Source: Muriicola jejuensis
GTDB taxonomy: Bacteria > Bacteroidota > Bacteroidia > Flavobacteriales > Flavobacteriaceae
Assembly: GCF_010671595.1 (NCBI RefSeq)
Contig: NZ_JAABOP010000005.1
Location: 111,005 to 175,004 of the forward strand
Direction: 5' to 3'
DNA: 64,000 nucleotides
Program-made: the position numbers and the translations under genes
In this document: positions 36,347 to 45,700 of the stretch, piece by piece
Position numbering within the stretch: position 1 is the first letter of the stretch
How the letters are laid out: every line of letters starts with the position of its first letter
The notes under the pieces: generated by a model
The model's input: the letters and a program-made list of their open reading frames with translations, nothing else
Database searches by the model: none
What the model was told of the DNA's origin: nothing

Positions 36347-36475
36347 ATGGGGACCACAAAACCTAAAGTTACTTCCAAGGAAGGACATGTACCAAAGACT
36401 AAAGCAACATCCAAGGAAGGCCATGTGCCCAAGACTAAAGTAACCTCTAAAGGAGGGCATGTGCCTAAGACTTGA
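36347..36475 (+). CDS. 42-residue Lys-rich repeat microprotein
   Basis: ATG at 36347, TGA ending 36475. The protein is MGTTKP followed by three near-perfect 12-residue units of the form K(V/A)TSKEGHVPKT, encoded by a 36-base tandem repeat with synonymous third-position changes (GGACATGTACC, GGCCATGTGCC, GGGCATGTGCC). Third-base differences with conserved residues argue for selection on the peptide. It is basic and hydrophilic with no signal. It is flanked by the two paralogous TolB-N/TPR genes on the opposite strand and followed by a strong terminator, so it is an independent unit. Function unknown; comparable only in style to KGG-repeat stress proteins. Confidence 0.7.
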   Translation: MGTTKPKVTSKEGHVPKTKATSKEGHVPKTKVTSKGGHVPKT

Positions 36476-36535
36476 AATGATTCCATTGAGGTAAATGGGC
36501 AGGATTGCTAACCTCAATCAACCATAAGAAAATTA

Positions 36536-36562
36536 GCCGGGTTATATTGACCCGGCATTTTT
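36536..36562 (+). terminator. Terminator after the repeat microprotein
   Basis: GCCGGGT (36536-36542) and ACCCGGC (36550-36556) pair perfectly, loop of 7, followed by ATTTTT. A second hairpin, ATTGAGGT...ACCTCAAT, lies between it and the stop codon. Confidence 0.85.
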
Positions 36563-36617
36563 ATTGGAATCTATTGCATGATTATTCCTGATCCTGAATT
36601 CGCGCCACACCGGTTTA

Positions 36618-38687
36618 TCAGTGCCAGAATGTGAGTACATTCCGGAATCCCTCCAAATCTTTATAGGGTTGGAGCAGAACATCATCACCAAACGTCCCCG
36701 GATTATAGCGTTTCCCGGCTGCTACAGCCCTTATCAGGTGCTGGATCACAAGATCCGAATCCCCCTTAAAGGCATAATATCTGGCTTTTGCGTAGTCGAT
36801 GGCCCCGTACTGGTAATCAGCCCTCAGGTCTTCAAGACCCGCGACGGTCTTTTCAGCTTCTTCCGATTTCCCGTTTCCCTGTAGTGACATGGCCCAAAAG
36901 GCCCGAAAGTCAACATTATCCGAGTCTTCCTGAGAAAGTTGCTGAAATAGTTTCCCGCCGGGCACATATTCCCCTTTATAAAAATGGGAATAGGCAAGAA
37001 GTTCTTTTTCTTCTTTTGCCAGGTCAGCGGGCTGTTTTACAATCGATTCCTGTATCTGATCCAGGTAAGCATGGGCCAGTGCCTTTTCACCTTTTAAAAG
37101 GAGTTGTTTTGCGGCCAGCAGGCATTTCTCCCGCCAGGTTTCTTCATCTCCTGTGAGTTTTACGGTATTTAGAATCCGTTCTATCTCCTCCAGGTTTCCG
37201 GTGCGTACATAAGCGTACAACAGAACATCCTTTACCCAGTAAAACTCCTTCACATTACCGTAATCTCCGAACATCTCAATAGGTTTCTCGGGTTTCCCCA
37301 TGGCTATATCGGCCATTCCTTTACTAAAGAACCTGTATTCGCAGGTCTGGCAATTCAGACTGTCAATCTTGTCCATGGCTAACTGGGTATTGTATATGGA
37401 GTCCACAGCCTCCGGCCTGTTGATAAATTGAAGGGCAAGCACCATGGTACTGCTATTGTTGTTCAGGTCATCTGGCTCAATGTCGTACTCCTTTTTCTGG
37501 TAAGTAAATGCCTTTTTATTATCGCCCCTGATAATCGCATGCCATAATCTCATCAGGTTCTTTTGTCTGCTGTTTTTAAGGTCGGCATGCATGAGTTCCT
37601 GAATCAGGGAATCCGCTGTGGCGAACTTATCTATATTGTAATAGTAGGTGATCCTGTGCATTTGTGGTTCAAAATAGTTGCTGTCTATGGCGATGGCCCT
37701 GTTCATGATATCGAGGAATTCCGGGGCGGTATTGCTGAATTCATCTGCTCCCAGCATGAGCTTATAAGCCTCATAATTTGGAGGAGTCTCTTCGTAAACG
37801 GTATAATTTTCATCTTTGTCGAGCAGGGCGCTCAACAACCTTTGTTTAAGCTGCTCAATACAGGAAATCGGGCTGGCGGGATCGCAGGAAACCGGTTCGA
37901 TGGTCTCCAGTGTCTCGTTCATTTCTCCGTTTTGGATGGAACATTGTATGAGGAGTTGGCCATCATTCAGGTAGTAATTACCGGCGATGACCTTTCCGGG
38001 CTTTAGGTATTTCGTCAGAATATCATTATCATTATTTGAGATCACCGAAGCCTGGGATACGGTAGTGTACTGTTCAAGTACTGCCGGTGAGATCACCTGT
38101 GCCACGCCGTTACTGGTAATACCGTGTATGATCCAGTCGACAGCCATCTTCCCTACCACATCCAGGTCCGGATCCATCGTATTATTATCAAAAGAAAGAA
38201 CAGCCACCTTATCGTTCTTTTCCTCCACAGGAAAAGTAAAAGCCCGAATATCCGGTTCACTAATAAAATTGGCCTGTACGATCCAGGCAACGGAGATCCC
38301 TGAAAGCATGAGTATCGCAAAGAGAAAGCCGAAATACATTTTCTGGAACGGGCTGTAAAACCGAATGCCGGGAAGGTGTTTTTTTTGTCCGGGGTGTCCT
38401 TTTTCCTCTTCGGACGGATCATTCCTGCGATCCAACTCCATGTGATTGCTCCGTTCAGAATCCTGCTCCTCAGGTTTTAGCCTGTAACGCCATAGCAGGT
38501 AAGCGTAAAAAGGAAATCCGGCGATAAGCACCAGTAGCAGGTAGGTCAGGGAAATCTTAGGCAGGGCAAAAGGTTCCCGGATCTCAGAAAATACCTGTAT
38601 AAGTACCCACCCCGTGACCACGTAGATGGAGAGGTTTTTAAAAACCTCTTTCTGATGGCACTCCCTGATGAATTCTTTAAGTTTCAT
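36618..38687 (-). CDS. Membrane TolB-N-like/TPR protein, paralogue B
   Basis: 689 residues with the same plan as the 34161 gene: N-terminal ECHQKEVFKNLSIYVVTGWV, two adjacent helices and a third at ~125-145, then KVAVLSFDNNTMDPDLDVVG and helical repeats with CQTCEYRFFSKGMAD. The two proteins look about half identical by eye and must come from one duplication. The pair of cysteines is kept in both, which suggests a structural or redox role. The 42-residue gene and its terminator lie between them on the other strand. Confidence 0.75.
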   Translation of the reverse strand: MKLKEFIRECHQKEVFKNLSIYVVTGWVLIQVFSEIREPFALPKISLTYLLLVLIAGFPFYAYLLWRYRLKPEEQDSERSNHMELDRRNDPSEEEKGHPGQKKHLPGIRFYSPFQKMYFGFLFAILMLSGISVAWIVQANFISEPDIRAFTFPVEEKNDKVAVLSFDNNTMDPDLDVVGKMAVDWIIHGITSNGVAQVISPAVLEQYTTVSQASVISNNDNDILTKYLKPGKVIAGNYYLNDGQLLIQCSIQNGEMNETLETIEPVSCDPASPISCIEQLKQRLLSALLDKDENYTVYEETPPNYEAYKLMLGADEFSNTAPEFLDIMNRAIAIDSNYFEPQMHRITYYYNIDKFATADSLIQELMHADLKNSRQKNLMRLWHAIIRGDNKKAFTYQKKEYDIEPDDLNNNSSTMVLALQFINRPEAVDSIYNTQLAMDKIDSLNCQTCEYRFFSKGMADIAMGKPEKPIEMFGDYGNVKEFYWVKDVLLYAYVRTGNLEEIERILNTVKLTGDEETWREKCLLAAKQLLLKGEKALAHAYLDQIQESIVKQPADLAKEEKELLAYSHFYKGEYVPGGKLFQQLSQEDSDNVDFRAFWAMSLQGNGKSEEAEKTVAGLEDLRADYQYGAIDYAKARYYAFKGDSDLVIQHLIRAVAAGKRYNPGTFGDDVLLQPYKDLEGFRNVLTFWH

Positions 38688-38871
38688 TCCTTCTTTCCTT
38701 ACCCGTCCTTTCTAAGATATGAATTCTCTAAAAGAAGGACATCCTATGCAGGTCACTTTATTTAAAAAAGAACGTAAGAACTGACAGGTCCGCATTTTTT
38801 TGGTATCTTTTTGAGCCTGTAAACCATTTAGCCGTTTTCCCTGCACCGTTTTCCAACAAATACTCAGCAAC

Positions 38872-39756
38872 ATGAAAAATTTAAAGAAAGAAGAGATCAA
38901 ACAGGAGGTATTCGACCTGTATGACGCCTATGCCCACAACAAGCTGCAAAGGCGCGAATTTATTGAGAAGCTATCTGTCTATGCCGTAGGCGGGATCACG
39001 GTGGCTTCCCTTATGAGCTTCCTCATGCCCAATTACAAGGATACCCTTCTGGTAAAACAGGACGACCCTTCCCTCGATTCCGGTTACATCACCTACAATT
39101 CACCCAAAGGTGGGGGCGAGATCAGAGGCCTATTGTCCATGCCCAAGGGGGCTAAGGAAAAGCTTGGGGGGATCGTGGTCGTACACGAGAATCGCGGACT
39201 TAACCCCTACATTGAGGACACGGCAAGACGGGCTGCCCTGGCCGGGTTTGTTACCCTGGCCCCGGACGCCCTGTGGCCGCTTGGGGGTTATCCGGGCAAT
39301 GATGACGAAGGAAGGGCCATGCAGCGGGAACGCAACCGGGATGAGATGCTGGAGGATTTTATCGCCGCCTTTGAATACCTGAAAGGACATGAGGCCTGCA
39401 ATGGAAAGATAGGGGTGGTGGGCTTTTGTTTCGGGGGATGGATCTCCAATATGATGGCCGTAAAGGTACCCGATCTGGCGGCTTCCGTGCCTTTTTACGG
39501 AGGACAGCCCACAGAGGATGTGGAAAAGATCAATGCGCCCCTGATGTTGCATTTTGCGGGATTGGATGAACGCGTCAACGCCGGCTGGCCTGCCTATGAA
39601 GAAGCCTTGAAGAAATACAACAAGGAGTATGTCGCCTATATGTACCCGGATGTGAACCACGGCTTCCACAATACCAGTACGCCCAGGTATGACAAGCCTG
39701 CAGCCGAACTGGCCTGGGGCAGGACCATCGAATTTTTTAAAGAGAAGCTAGGATAA
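38872..39756 (+). CDS. Dienelactone-hydrolase family protein
   Basis: 294 residues. N-terminal ~60 residues contain RREFIEKLSVYAVGG and a hydrophobic stretch, like a twin-arginine signal, so it is probably exported folded. The alpha/beta-hydrolase follows with IVVVHENRGLNPYIEDTARR, the nucleophile Cys in GVVGFCFGGW, Asp in LDERVNAG and His in YPDVNHGFHN, the triad of the DLH family. Substrate unknown; Tat export is shared with the oxidoreductases downstream, so a common extracytoplasmic pathway for aromatic or lactone compounds is possible. Confidence 0.9.
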   Translation: MKNLKKEEIKQEVFDLYDAYAHNKLQRREFIEKLSVYAVGGITVASLMSFLMPNYKDTLLVKQDDPSLDSGYITYNSPKGGGEIRGLLSMPKGAKEKLGGIVVVHENRGLNPYIEDTARRAALAGFVTLAPDALWPLGGYPGNDDEGRAMQRERNRDEMLEDFIAAFEYLKGHEACNGKIGVVGFCFGGWISNMMAVKVPDLAASVPFYGGQPTEDVEKINAPLMLHFAGLDERVNAGWPAYEEALKKYNKEYVAYMYPDVNHGFHNTSTPRYDKPAAELAWGRTIEFFKEKLG

Positions 39757-39792
39757 GCTCTATTAATTCAGCGACCTGTATTCACTGGGGAA

Positions 39793-39876
39793 ATGGCCGT
39801 TGCGTTTTTCAAGGCCACCGGAAAAAGGCTCACCAGGCAACCTTTTATGTCTGACAGGGGGCCCTTACTGGGATGA
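39793..39876 (+). pseudogene. 3' remnant of a molybdopterin oxidoreductase gene
   Basis: The frame reads AVAFFKATGKRLTRQPFMS then DRGPLLG and stops with TGATGA. This equals the last 27 residues of the gene at 40420 (YKATGKRLTKQPFMSD...), and the similarity continues past the stop into the spacer and the next monooxygenase gene, exactly as at 42605-42720. It is the scar of another repeat unit. Confidence 0.85.
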
Positions 39877-39905
39877 TGAAGTTCAACCTTTTTAAGTAAG
39901 ACGAT

Positions 39906-40367
39906 GTGAAGAGGAAAATTCTTTTCGTAACTGTGGCATTTTGTTTTGGACTGAGCGGTCACGTAATGGGCCAGGATCCGTCGCCTATGGAGGGAGTTCA
40001 ACACCAACGGGAAATGATGGTGAGATTGGCTGTCATTGAGGTCCATCAGGAGTTCCTGGATGAGTATCTGGCCATTTTAAAGGAAGAAGCTGAAGCCTCT
40101 GTTCGCACAGAACCGGGTGTGCTTTGTATCTTTCATATGTATGAACGGGAAGATCCCACCCAGATCCGATTGTTGGAGATATACGCTGATAGCTCTGCCT
40201 ATCAGGCACACCTTCAAAGTCCCCATTTTAAACATTATAAATCGGCTACCCTGCACATGGTTAAATCTTTACAACTGTTTGACATGGATGCCATAGATGA
40301 GAAGTCAATGCCCCTGATCTTTGCGAAAATCAAAGAAAAAAGCCTCCATCAGGTCATTCCGGAATAG
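39906..40367 (+). CDS. Exported antibiotic-biosynthesis-monooxygenase (YgiN-like) protein, copy 1
   Basis: 153 residues starting at GTG with a signal peptide ending in GHVMGQ. The ABM fold is visible in VRLAVIEVHQEFLDEYLAIL, EPGVLCIFHMYEREDPTQIRL and YADSSAYQAHLQSPHFKHYK. Such small dimeric proteins act on quinols or similar aromatics without cofactor. Nearly identical to the copy at 42712 except for the signal peptide. It precedes the oxidoreductase by 52 bases, so the two are co-expressed. Confidence 0.85.
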   Translation: MKRKILFVTVAFCFGLSGHVMGQDPSPMEGVQHQREMMVRLAVIEVHQEFLDEYLAILKEEAEASVRTEPGVLCIFHMYEREDPTQIRLLEIYADSSAYQAHLQSPHFKHYKSATLHMVKSLQLFDMDAIDEKSMPLIFAKIKEKSLHQVIPE

Positions 40368-40419
40368 GGATCCCCAGTGCTCCGGCCATGTGGCTGCCAG
40401 AAAATTTAAAAACGAAAAG

Positions 40420-42681
40420 ATGGAAATCATTAAAACCAGTATCGGAAGAAGGGCTTTTTTAAAGAACACCAGCCTGGCCGGTGGCGGGTTGGTCCTGGGG
40501 TTTAGTTTTTTGAATTCCTGCAAGCTGGGCAGCAGTGAATACGCCGATGCCAGGGACCTTCCAGAAGAGTGGTTTGAAATGAACGGCTACCTGAAAATTG
40601 GGGATAATGGACTGGTTACCATTATGTCCCCCAATCCCGAAGGGGGACAGAACGTCAAGACGTCCATGCCCATGATCGTGGCCGATGAACTGGATGTGGA
40701 CTGGAAGGATGTCATAGTGGAACAGGCACCCCTGAATACCGATGCTTTCAGCTTCCAGTTTATCGGTGGAAGTCAAGCTATTCGGCGAGGCTGGCCCGGA
40801 CTCAGGCTGGCTGGGGCCTCAGCCCGACAAATGCTCAAATTGGCTGCAGCCCGCTCCTGGGAGGTCCCAGTTGATGAAATCACCACCTCGGCCGGTATGT
40901 TGTATCATGAAGCAACCGGCAACTCCGCCGGATATGGTCAATTTGCCTCGGTAGCAGGCAAACTGGAGGTTCCGGAGGAGGTCCCTCTTAAAGCGATCCG
41001 TGAATTCTCCATCATCGGCACCTCTCAAAAGAATGTGGACGGGCCCGATATCGTGACCGGCAAACCCCTCTTTGGGGTGGATTACCAGTTTGAGGGTGCC
41101 CTGATAGCCATGGTGACACATCCACCGGCATTCGGGCTTCAACTGAAATCCTATGACGATTCCGCGGTTCGCTCCATGCCCGGGATCGTGGATGTGGTGC
41201 AGATAAAAACCCTGAACACCGGCCAGACCAGAGGGTATTTCGATGCCAATGCGTTTACGGACCTGGTAGCTATCGTCGGTAAGTCAACCTGGGAGGTTAT
41301 GAACGCCAAAAAACAATTAAGGGTAGAATGGGAACCCATCGCTGATTCTACCTTTACCATGGACCGGTTTGGAAGTGAAATGGAGGTGGAGGTTCCCGGT
41401 GGACTCGAAAGTACCGAAGACCACTACGCCAAAATGAATGAGATGGCAACAAGGTCGGGGACCACAGCCCGCAAGGATGGGGATCCGGATAAGGCATTTA
41501 AATCGGCCTCCAAAGTGATCGAAAGGTCGTATTCCTGCCCCTTCCTGGCCCATAATTGTATGGAACCCATGAACTTCTTTGCCCATGCGACTGATGATGG
41601 CGTTAAACTGGCAGGACCTTTACAGGCCCCCTCCCTGACGGAAGCTACGGTGGCTGCACGGCTCGGACTTCCGATCGAGAAGATCGACATAGAACTCACC
41701 CGTATGGGAGGTGGGTTTGGCAGGCGGGCCTACGGGCACTACGCTGTGGAGGCAGCCCTGATATCACAGGAAGTAAAAGCCCCTGTTAAACTGGTTTACA
41801 GCCGGGAGGACGACATGACCTTCGGGATCTACCGCCCTTCTTACCAGGCCAATTATCGTGCGGCCCTGGACGAGAATAACAACCTAATCGCTTTCCATGT
41901 TAAAGCGGGAGGTGTACCGGAAACCCCCTTGTTCGCCAACCGGTTTCCGGCAGGTGCTGTGGATCATTACCTGGCCCAGCAATGGGAGATAAAATCCAAT
42001 ATTACTATTGGGGCCTTCAGGGCTCCCCGTTCCAATTTTATGGCAGGGGTGGAACAGGCCTTCCTGGATGAAGTGGCTGAGGCGGCCGGAAAAGATCCTA
42101 TTGAGTTCAGGCTTGAACTACTGGAAAGGGCCAAAAATAATCCTGTGGGTGAGAACAATGAATACGAACCGGATCGCCTGGCAGGTGTTCTGAAACTGGT
42201 CCGGGAGAAATCGGACTGGGGCAAGGAAACCAACGGCGTTCACCGGGGTGTATCGGCCTATTTCTGCCATAACAGCTATGCGGCCCATGTGGTGGATGTG
42301 GTCATGGAAGGGGATCAACCCCGTGTAGACAAAGTGGTCTGTGCCCTAGATTGCGGGATCGTAATCAATCCGGATGCAGCTACCAATATGGCGGAAGGAG
42401 CCATCGTGGATGCCATCGGCAATGCGATGTACGGCGAACTCACCTTTGTAAAAGGGGCCACGGAGCAGAATAATTTTGACCGGTATAAGATGATCAGGCA
42501 CAGCGAAGCACCCAGGCAGATAATGGTACATTTTGTCCAGAATGAGATCGACCCCACCGGGTTGGGAGAACCTCCCTTCCCTCCTGTTTTCGGGGCCCTG
42601 GCCAATGCACTTTACAAGGCCACCGGAAAAAGGCTCACCAAGCAACCATTTATGTCTGACAGGGGACCCTTACTGGGATGA
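40420..42681 (+). CDS. Xanthine-dehydrogenase-family molybdopterin subunit (IorB-like), copy 1
   Basis: 753 residues from the ATG at 40420, where a Tat signal begins (TSIGRRAFLKNTSLAGGG); the frame is open upstream into the monooxygenase gene but without signal sense. It matches the large subunit of isoquinoline 1-oxidoreductase and aldehyde oxidases: two half-domains with HNCMEPMNF, GGGFGRRAYGHY, GAFRAPRSNF, CALDCGIVINPDAA and, near the end, the catalytic Glu in TGLGEPPFPP. No [2Fe-2S] subunit gene lies in the window, which is unusual. Residues 1 to about 225 are almost identical to the copy at 43227, the rest clearly diverged. Confidence 0.9.
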   Translation: MEIIKTSIGRRAFLKNTSLAGGGLVLGFSFLNSCKLGSSEYADARDLPEEWFEMNGYLKIGDNGLVTIMSPNPEGGQNVKTSMPMIVADELDVDWKDVIVEQAPLNTDAFSFQFIGGSQAIRRGWPGLRLAGASARQMLKLAAARSWEVPVDEITTSAGMLYHEATGNSAGYGQFASVAGKLEVPEEVPLKAIREFSIIGTSQKNVDGPDIVTGKPLFGVDYQFEGALIAMVTHPPAFGLQLKSYDDSAVRSMPGIVDVVQIKTLNTGQTRGYFDANAFTDLVAIVGKSTWEVMNAKKQLRVEWEPIADSTFTMDRFGSEMEVEVPGGLESTEDHYAKMNEMATRSGTTARKDGDPDKAFKSASKVIERSYSCPFLAHNCMEPMNFFAHATDDGVKLAGPLQAPSLTEATVAARLGLPIEKIDIELTRMGGGFGRRAYGHYAVEAALISQEVKAPVKLVYSREDDMTFGIYRPSYQANYRAALDENNNLIAFHVKAGGVPETPLFANRFPAGAVDHYLAQQWEIKSNITIGAFRAPRSNFMAGVEQAFLDEVAEAAGKDPIEFRLELLERAKNNPVGENNEYEPDRLAGVLKLVREKSDWGKETNGVHRGVSAYFCHNSYAAHVVDVVMEGDQPRVDKVVCALDCGIVINPDAATNMAEGAIVDAIGNAMYGELTFVKGATEQNNFDRYKMIRHSEAPRQIMVHFVQNEIDPTGLGEPPFPPVFGALANALYKATGKRLTKQPFMSDRGPLLG

Positions 42682-42711
42682 TGTAGTACAACCTATTTAA
42701 ATTAAGAGGAT

Positions 42712-43173
42712 TTGAAGTGGAAAACTCTTTCTGTAATTATGGCTCTTTTTTTAGGACTGAGCGGTCACGTAATGGGCCAGGATCTGTCGCCTACGGAGGG
42801 AGTTCAACACCAACGGGAAATGATGGTGAGATTGGCTGTCATTGAGATCCATCAGGAGTTCCTGGATGAGTATCTGGCCATTTTAAAGGAAGAAGCTGAA
42901 GCCTCCGTTCGATCAGAACCGGGTGTGCTTTGTATCTTTCCCATGTATGAACGGGAAGATCCCACCCAGATCCGATTGTTGGAGATATACGCTGATAGCT
43001 CTGCCTATCAGGCACACCTTCAAAGTCCTCATTTTAAACATTATAAATCGGCTACCCTGCATATGGTGAAAACTTTACAATTGATTGACATGGAGGCTAT
43101 AGATGAGAAATCAATGCCCCTGATCTTTGCGAAAATCAAAGAAAAAAGTGTCCATCAGGTCATTCCGGAATAG
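42712..43173 (+). CDS. Exported ABM-family protein, copy 2
   Basis: 153 residues starting at TTG, signal peptide MKWKTLSVIMALFLGLSGHVMGQ. From the signal cleavage site on it differs from copy 1 at only a handful of residues (IEIHQEF, SEPGVLCIFPMYE, KTLQLIDMEAIDE). The divergence of the first ~15 residues against near identity afterwards marks the left edge of a homogenised tract. It is followed after 53 bases by the second oxidoreductase. Confidence 0.85.
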   Translation: MKWKTLSVIMALFLGLSGHVMGQDLSPTEGVQHQREMMVRLAVIEIHQEFLDEYLAILKEEAEASVRSEPGVLCIFPMYEREDPTQIRLLEIYADSSAYQAHLQSPHFKHYKSATLHMVKTLQLIDMEAIDEKSMPLIFAKIKEKSVHQVIPE

Positions 43174-43226
43174 GGATCCACAATGCCCCGGCCATGTGAC
43201 TGGTAGAAAATTTTAAAAACGAAAAG

Positions 43227-45467
43227 ATGGAAATCACTAAAACCAGTATCGGAAGAAGGGCTTTTTTAAAGAACACCAGCCTGGCAGGTGGCGGGTTGGT
43301 CCTCGGGTTTAGTTTTTTGAATTCCTGCAAGCTGGGCAGTAGCGAATACGCCGATACCAGGGACCTGCCTGATGCATGGTTTGAGATGAACGGCTACCTG
43401 AAAATTGGGGATAATGGACTGGTTACCATTATGTCCCCCAATCCCGAAGGGGGACAGAACGTCAAGACGTCCATGCCCATGATCGTGGCCGATGAACTGG
43501 ATGTGGACTGGAAGGATGTCATCGTAGAACAGGCACCCCTGAACACCGATGCATTCAGCTTCCAGTTTATCGGAGGTAGTCAGGCTATTCGGCGAGGCTG
43601 GCCCGGACTCAGGCTGGCTGGGGCCTCGGCCCGACAAATGCTCAAATTGGCTGCAGCCCAGTCCTGGGAGGTCCCGGTTGATGAAATCACCACTTCCGCC
43701 GGCATGTTGTACCATGAAGCAACAGGCAATTCTGCGGGATATGGCCAATTTGCCTCGGAAGCTGGCAAACTGGAGGTTCCGGAGGAGGTCCCTCTTAAAG
43801 CGATCCGTGAATTCTCTATCATCGGCACCTCTCAAAAGAATGTGGACGGGCCGGATATCGTCACCGGCAAACCCCTCTTTGGGGTGGATACTACAAGGGA
43901 AGGTATGCTGATCGCCATGATCGCGCATCCGCCTGCATTTGGATTGAAGATCCGGTCCATAGACGATAAAGAGGCCCGGAACATGCCGGGTATCCGGGAT
44001 ATTTTCATGATAAAGGTGTACCATGAAGAATACGTAAAAACCTTCTTTGATACGCGTACCTTCAATGAGGTGGCCGTGATCGTGGGGGATTCCACCTGGG
44101 AGGTCATGCAGGCCAAAAAAGCATTGAAACTCGATTGCGAACCCATTGAGAGTTCCACAGAGCCCCGGGACCGTTTCGGCAGGACCTGGGAACAGCACAC
44201 CCCGGCCGGACTGGAGAATACCGAGGACCATTATGCTCGAATGGAGGAAAAAGCCATCAAGGGAGCTGAAGTAAGACGAAAGGATGGCAACCCTGAAGCA
44301 GCTTTCAAAAGGGCTGTAAAGGTCATTGAAAGAACCTACACGGCTCCGTTTTTAGCGCATAATTGTATGGAGCCTATGAATTTCTTTGCGGATGTGAGAG
44401 ACGGGAAGGCAGAACTTATCGGACCCCTGCAAAAACCTGAATTTACGGAACAGACACTTTCAGCCCGTACGGGAATACCCCTGGAGAACATCGAAATAAA
44501 AATGACCCGACTCGGAGGAGGGTATGGACGCAGGTCTTATGCTCACTGGGCTGTGGAAGCTGCCCTGATCTCTCAGCGCATGGGTTCGCCCGTGAAACTG
44601 ATCTATACCCGGGAGGACGACATGACAGACGGGGTCTATCGCCCTACCTATCGGGCTTCCTACCGGGCCGGACTGGATGCAGACAACAACCTCATCGCTT
44701 TTCACGTGAATGCCGGAGGGATCCCTGAAAGTCCGCTCCACGAGAACCGCTTCCCGGCAGGGGCGGTGGACAATTACCTTGCGGAAGGCTGGACGATCGA
44801 CAGCAATATCACCGTAGGATCCTTCCGGGCGCCCAGTTCCAATTTTATCGCCAGTGCGGAACAGTCCTTCCTGGATGAGGTGGCTGAGGCTTCCGGCAAA
44901 GACCCCATCGATTTCAGACTTGAATTACTGGCCCGTGCGCAAAGAGATCCGGTAGGAAAAAATAACGACTACGATGCCGAGCGCTATGCAGGTGTTCTGA
45001 GACTCCTTAAAGAGAAGTCGGGTTGGGGAACACCAAAACCAGGGGTCTCCAGGGGAGTTTCTGCCTATTTTTGCCACAATTCCTATGCGGCCCAGGTGCT
45101 TGATATGGAGATGAAAGACGGCATCCCGAAGGTCACAAAAGTAACCTGTGTCCTGGATTGCGGGTTGGTGGTAAATCCAGACGGGGCCAGGAACATGGCC
45201 GAGGGCGGGATCGTCGATGGGATCGGGAATGCATTTTTTGGGGAACTCTCCTTTTCCGAGGGTGTTCCTTCGAAAAATAATTTTGACACCTACCGTATGA
45301 TCCGGATGAAGGAAGCCCCTGAAGAGATAGAGGTCCACTTCGTAGAAAGCAAGATCGATCCTACCGGCCTTGGGGAACCTACCTTCCCCCCCATTTTTGC
45401 GGCAGTGGCCAATGCGCTTTACAGGGCGACGGGAAAACGATATTACCGGCAGCCTTATCTGACTTGA
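43227..45467 (+). CDS. Xanthine-dehydrogenase-family molybdopterin subunit (IorB-like), copy 2
   Basis: 746 residues with the same Tat signal and motifs as copy 1 (HNCMEPMNF, GGGYGRRSYAHW, GSFRAPSSNF, CVLDCGLVVNPDGA, TGLGEPTFPP). The N-terminal ~225 residues up to KPLFGVD are nearly the same as in copy 1; beyond that point the two proteins are only moderately alike. The active-site Glu and molybdopterin contacts are kept in both, so both are probably active, possibly on different substrates. The C-terminal part is close to the fragment at 49925. Confidence 0.9.
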   Translation: MEITKTSIGRRAFLKNTSLAGGGLVLGFSFLNSCKLGSSEYADTRDLPDAWFEMNGYLKIGDNGLVTIMSPNPEGGQNVKTSMPMIVADELDVDWKDVIVEQAPLNTDAFSFQFIGGSQAIRRGWPGLRLAGASARQMLKLAAAQSWEVPVDEITTSAGMLYHEATGNSAGYGQFASEAGKLEVPEEVPLKAIREFSIIGTSQKNVDGPDIVTGKPLFGVDTTREGMLIAMIAHPPAFGLKIRSIDDKEARNMPGIRDIFMIKVYHEEYVKTFFDTRTFNEVAVIVGDSTWEVMQAKKALKLDCEPIESSTEPRDRFGRTWEQHTPAGLENTEDHYARMEEKAIKGAEVRRKDGNPEAAFKRAVKVIERTYTAPFLAHNCMEPMNFFADVRDGKAELIGPLQKPEFTEQTLSARTGIPLENIEIKMTRLGGGYGRRSYAHWAVEAALISQRMGSPVKLIYTREDDMTDGVYRPTYRASYRAGLDADNNLIAFHVNAGGIPESPLHENRFPAGAVDNYLAEGWTIDSNITVGSFRAPSSNFIASAEQSFLDEVAEASGKDPIDFRLELLARAQRDPVGKNNDYDAERYAGVLRLLKEKSGWGTPKPGVSRGVSAYFCHNSYAAQVLDMEMKDGIPKVTKVTCVLDCGLVVNPDGARNMAEGGIVDGIGNAFFGELSFSEGVPSKNNFDTYRMIRMKEAPEEIEVHFVESKIDPTGLGEPTFPPIFAAVANALYRATGKRYYRQPYLT

Positions 45468-45700
45468 GCAGTTCCATCACTTCCGTGAAATGGGATGACC
45501 ATAGGAAACAACCTCTGTTTATATGAAGATCTCCAATCTCTTTCAGAAATAATTATTCGAAAGGATGTTCAGGACTTTGGACGAATTAACAGTTATCTTT
45601 ATATGGTTCCCGCAGGTATCGGTCTAAGCGTATTCCCTCTATTTTATACGATGGGGTGTAACTGAACGGGCTGGCCTGTCCGGTTGGAAATTAAGATGTT

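Noticed and set aside
36332..36517. 61-codon minus-strand frame over the microprotein
   Set aside because: It is the antisense of the 36-base repeat and the terminator region; the plus-strand frame has a better start, repeat logic and terminator.
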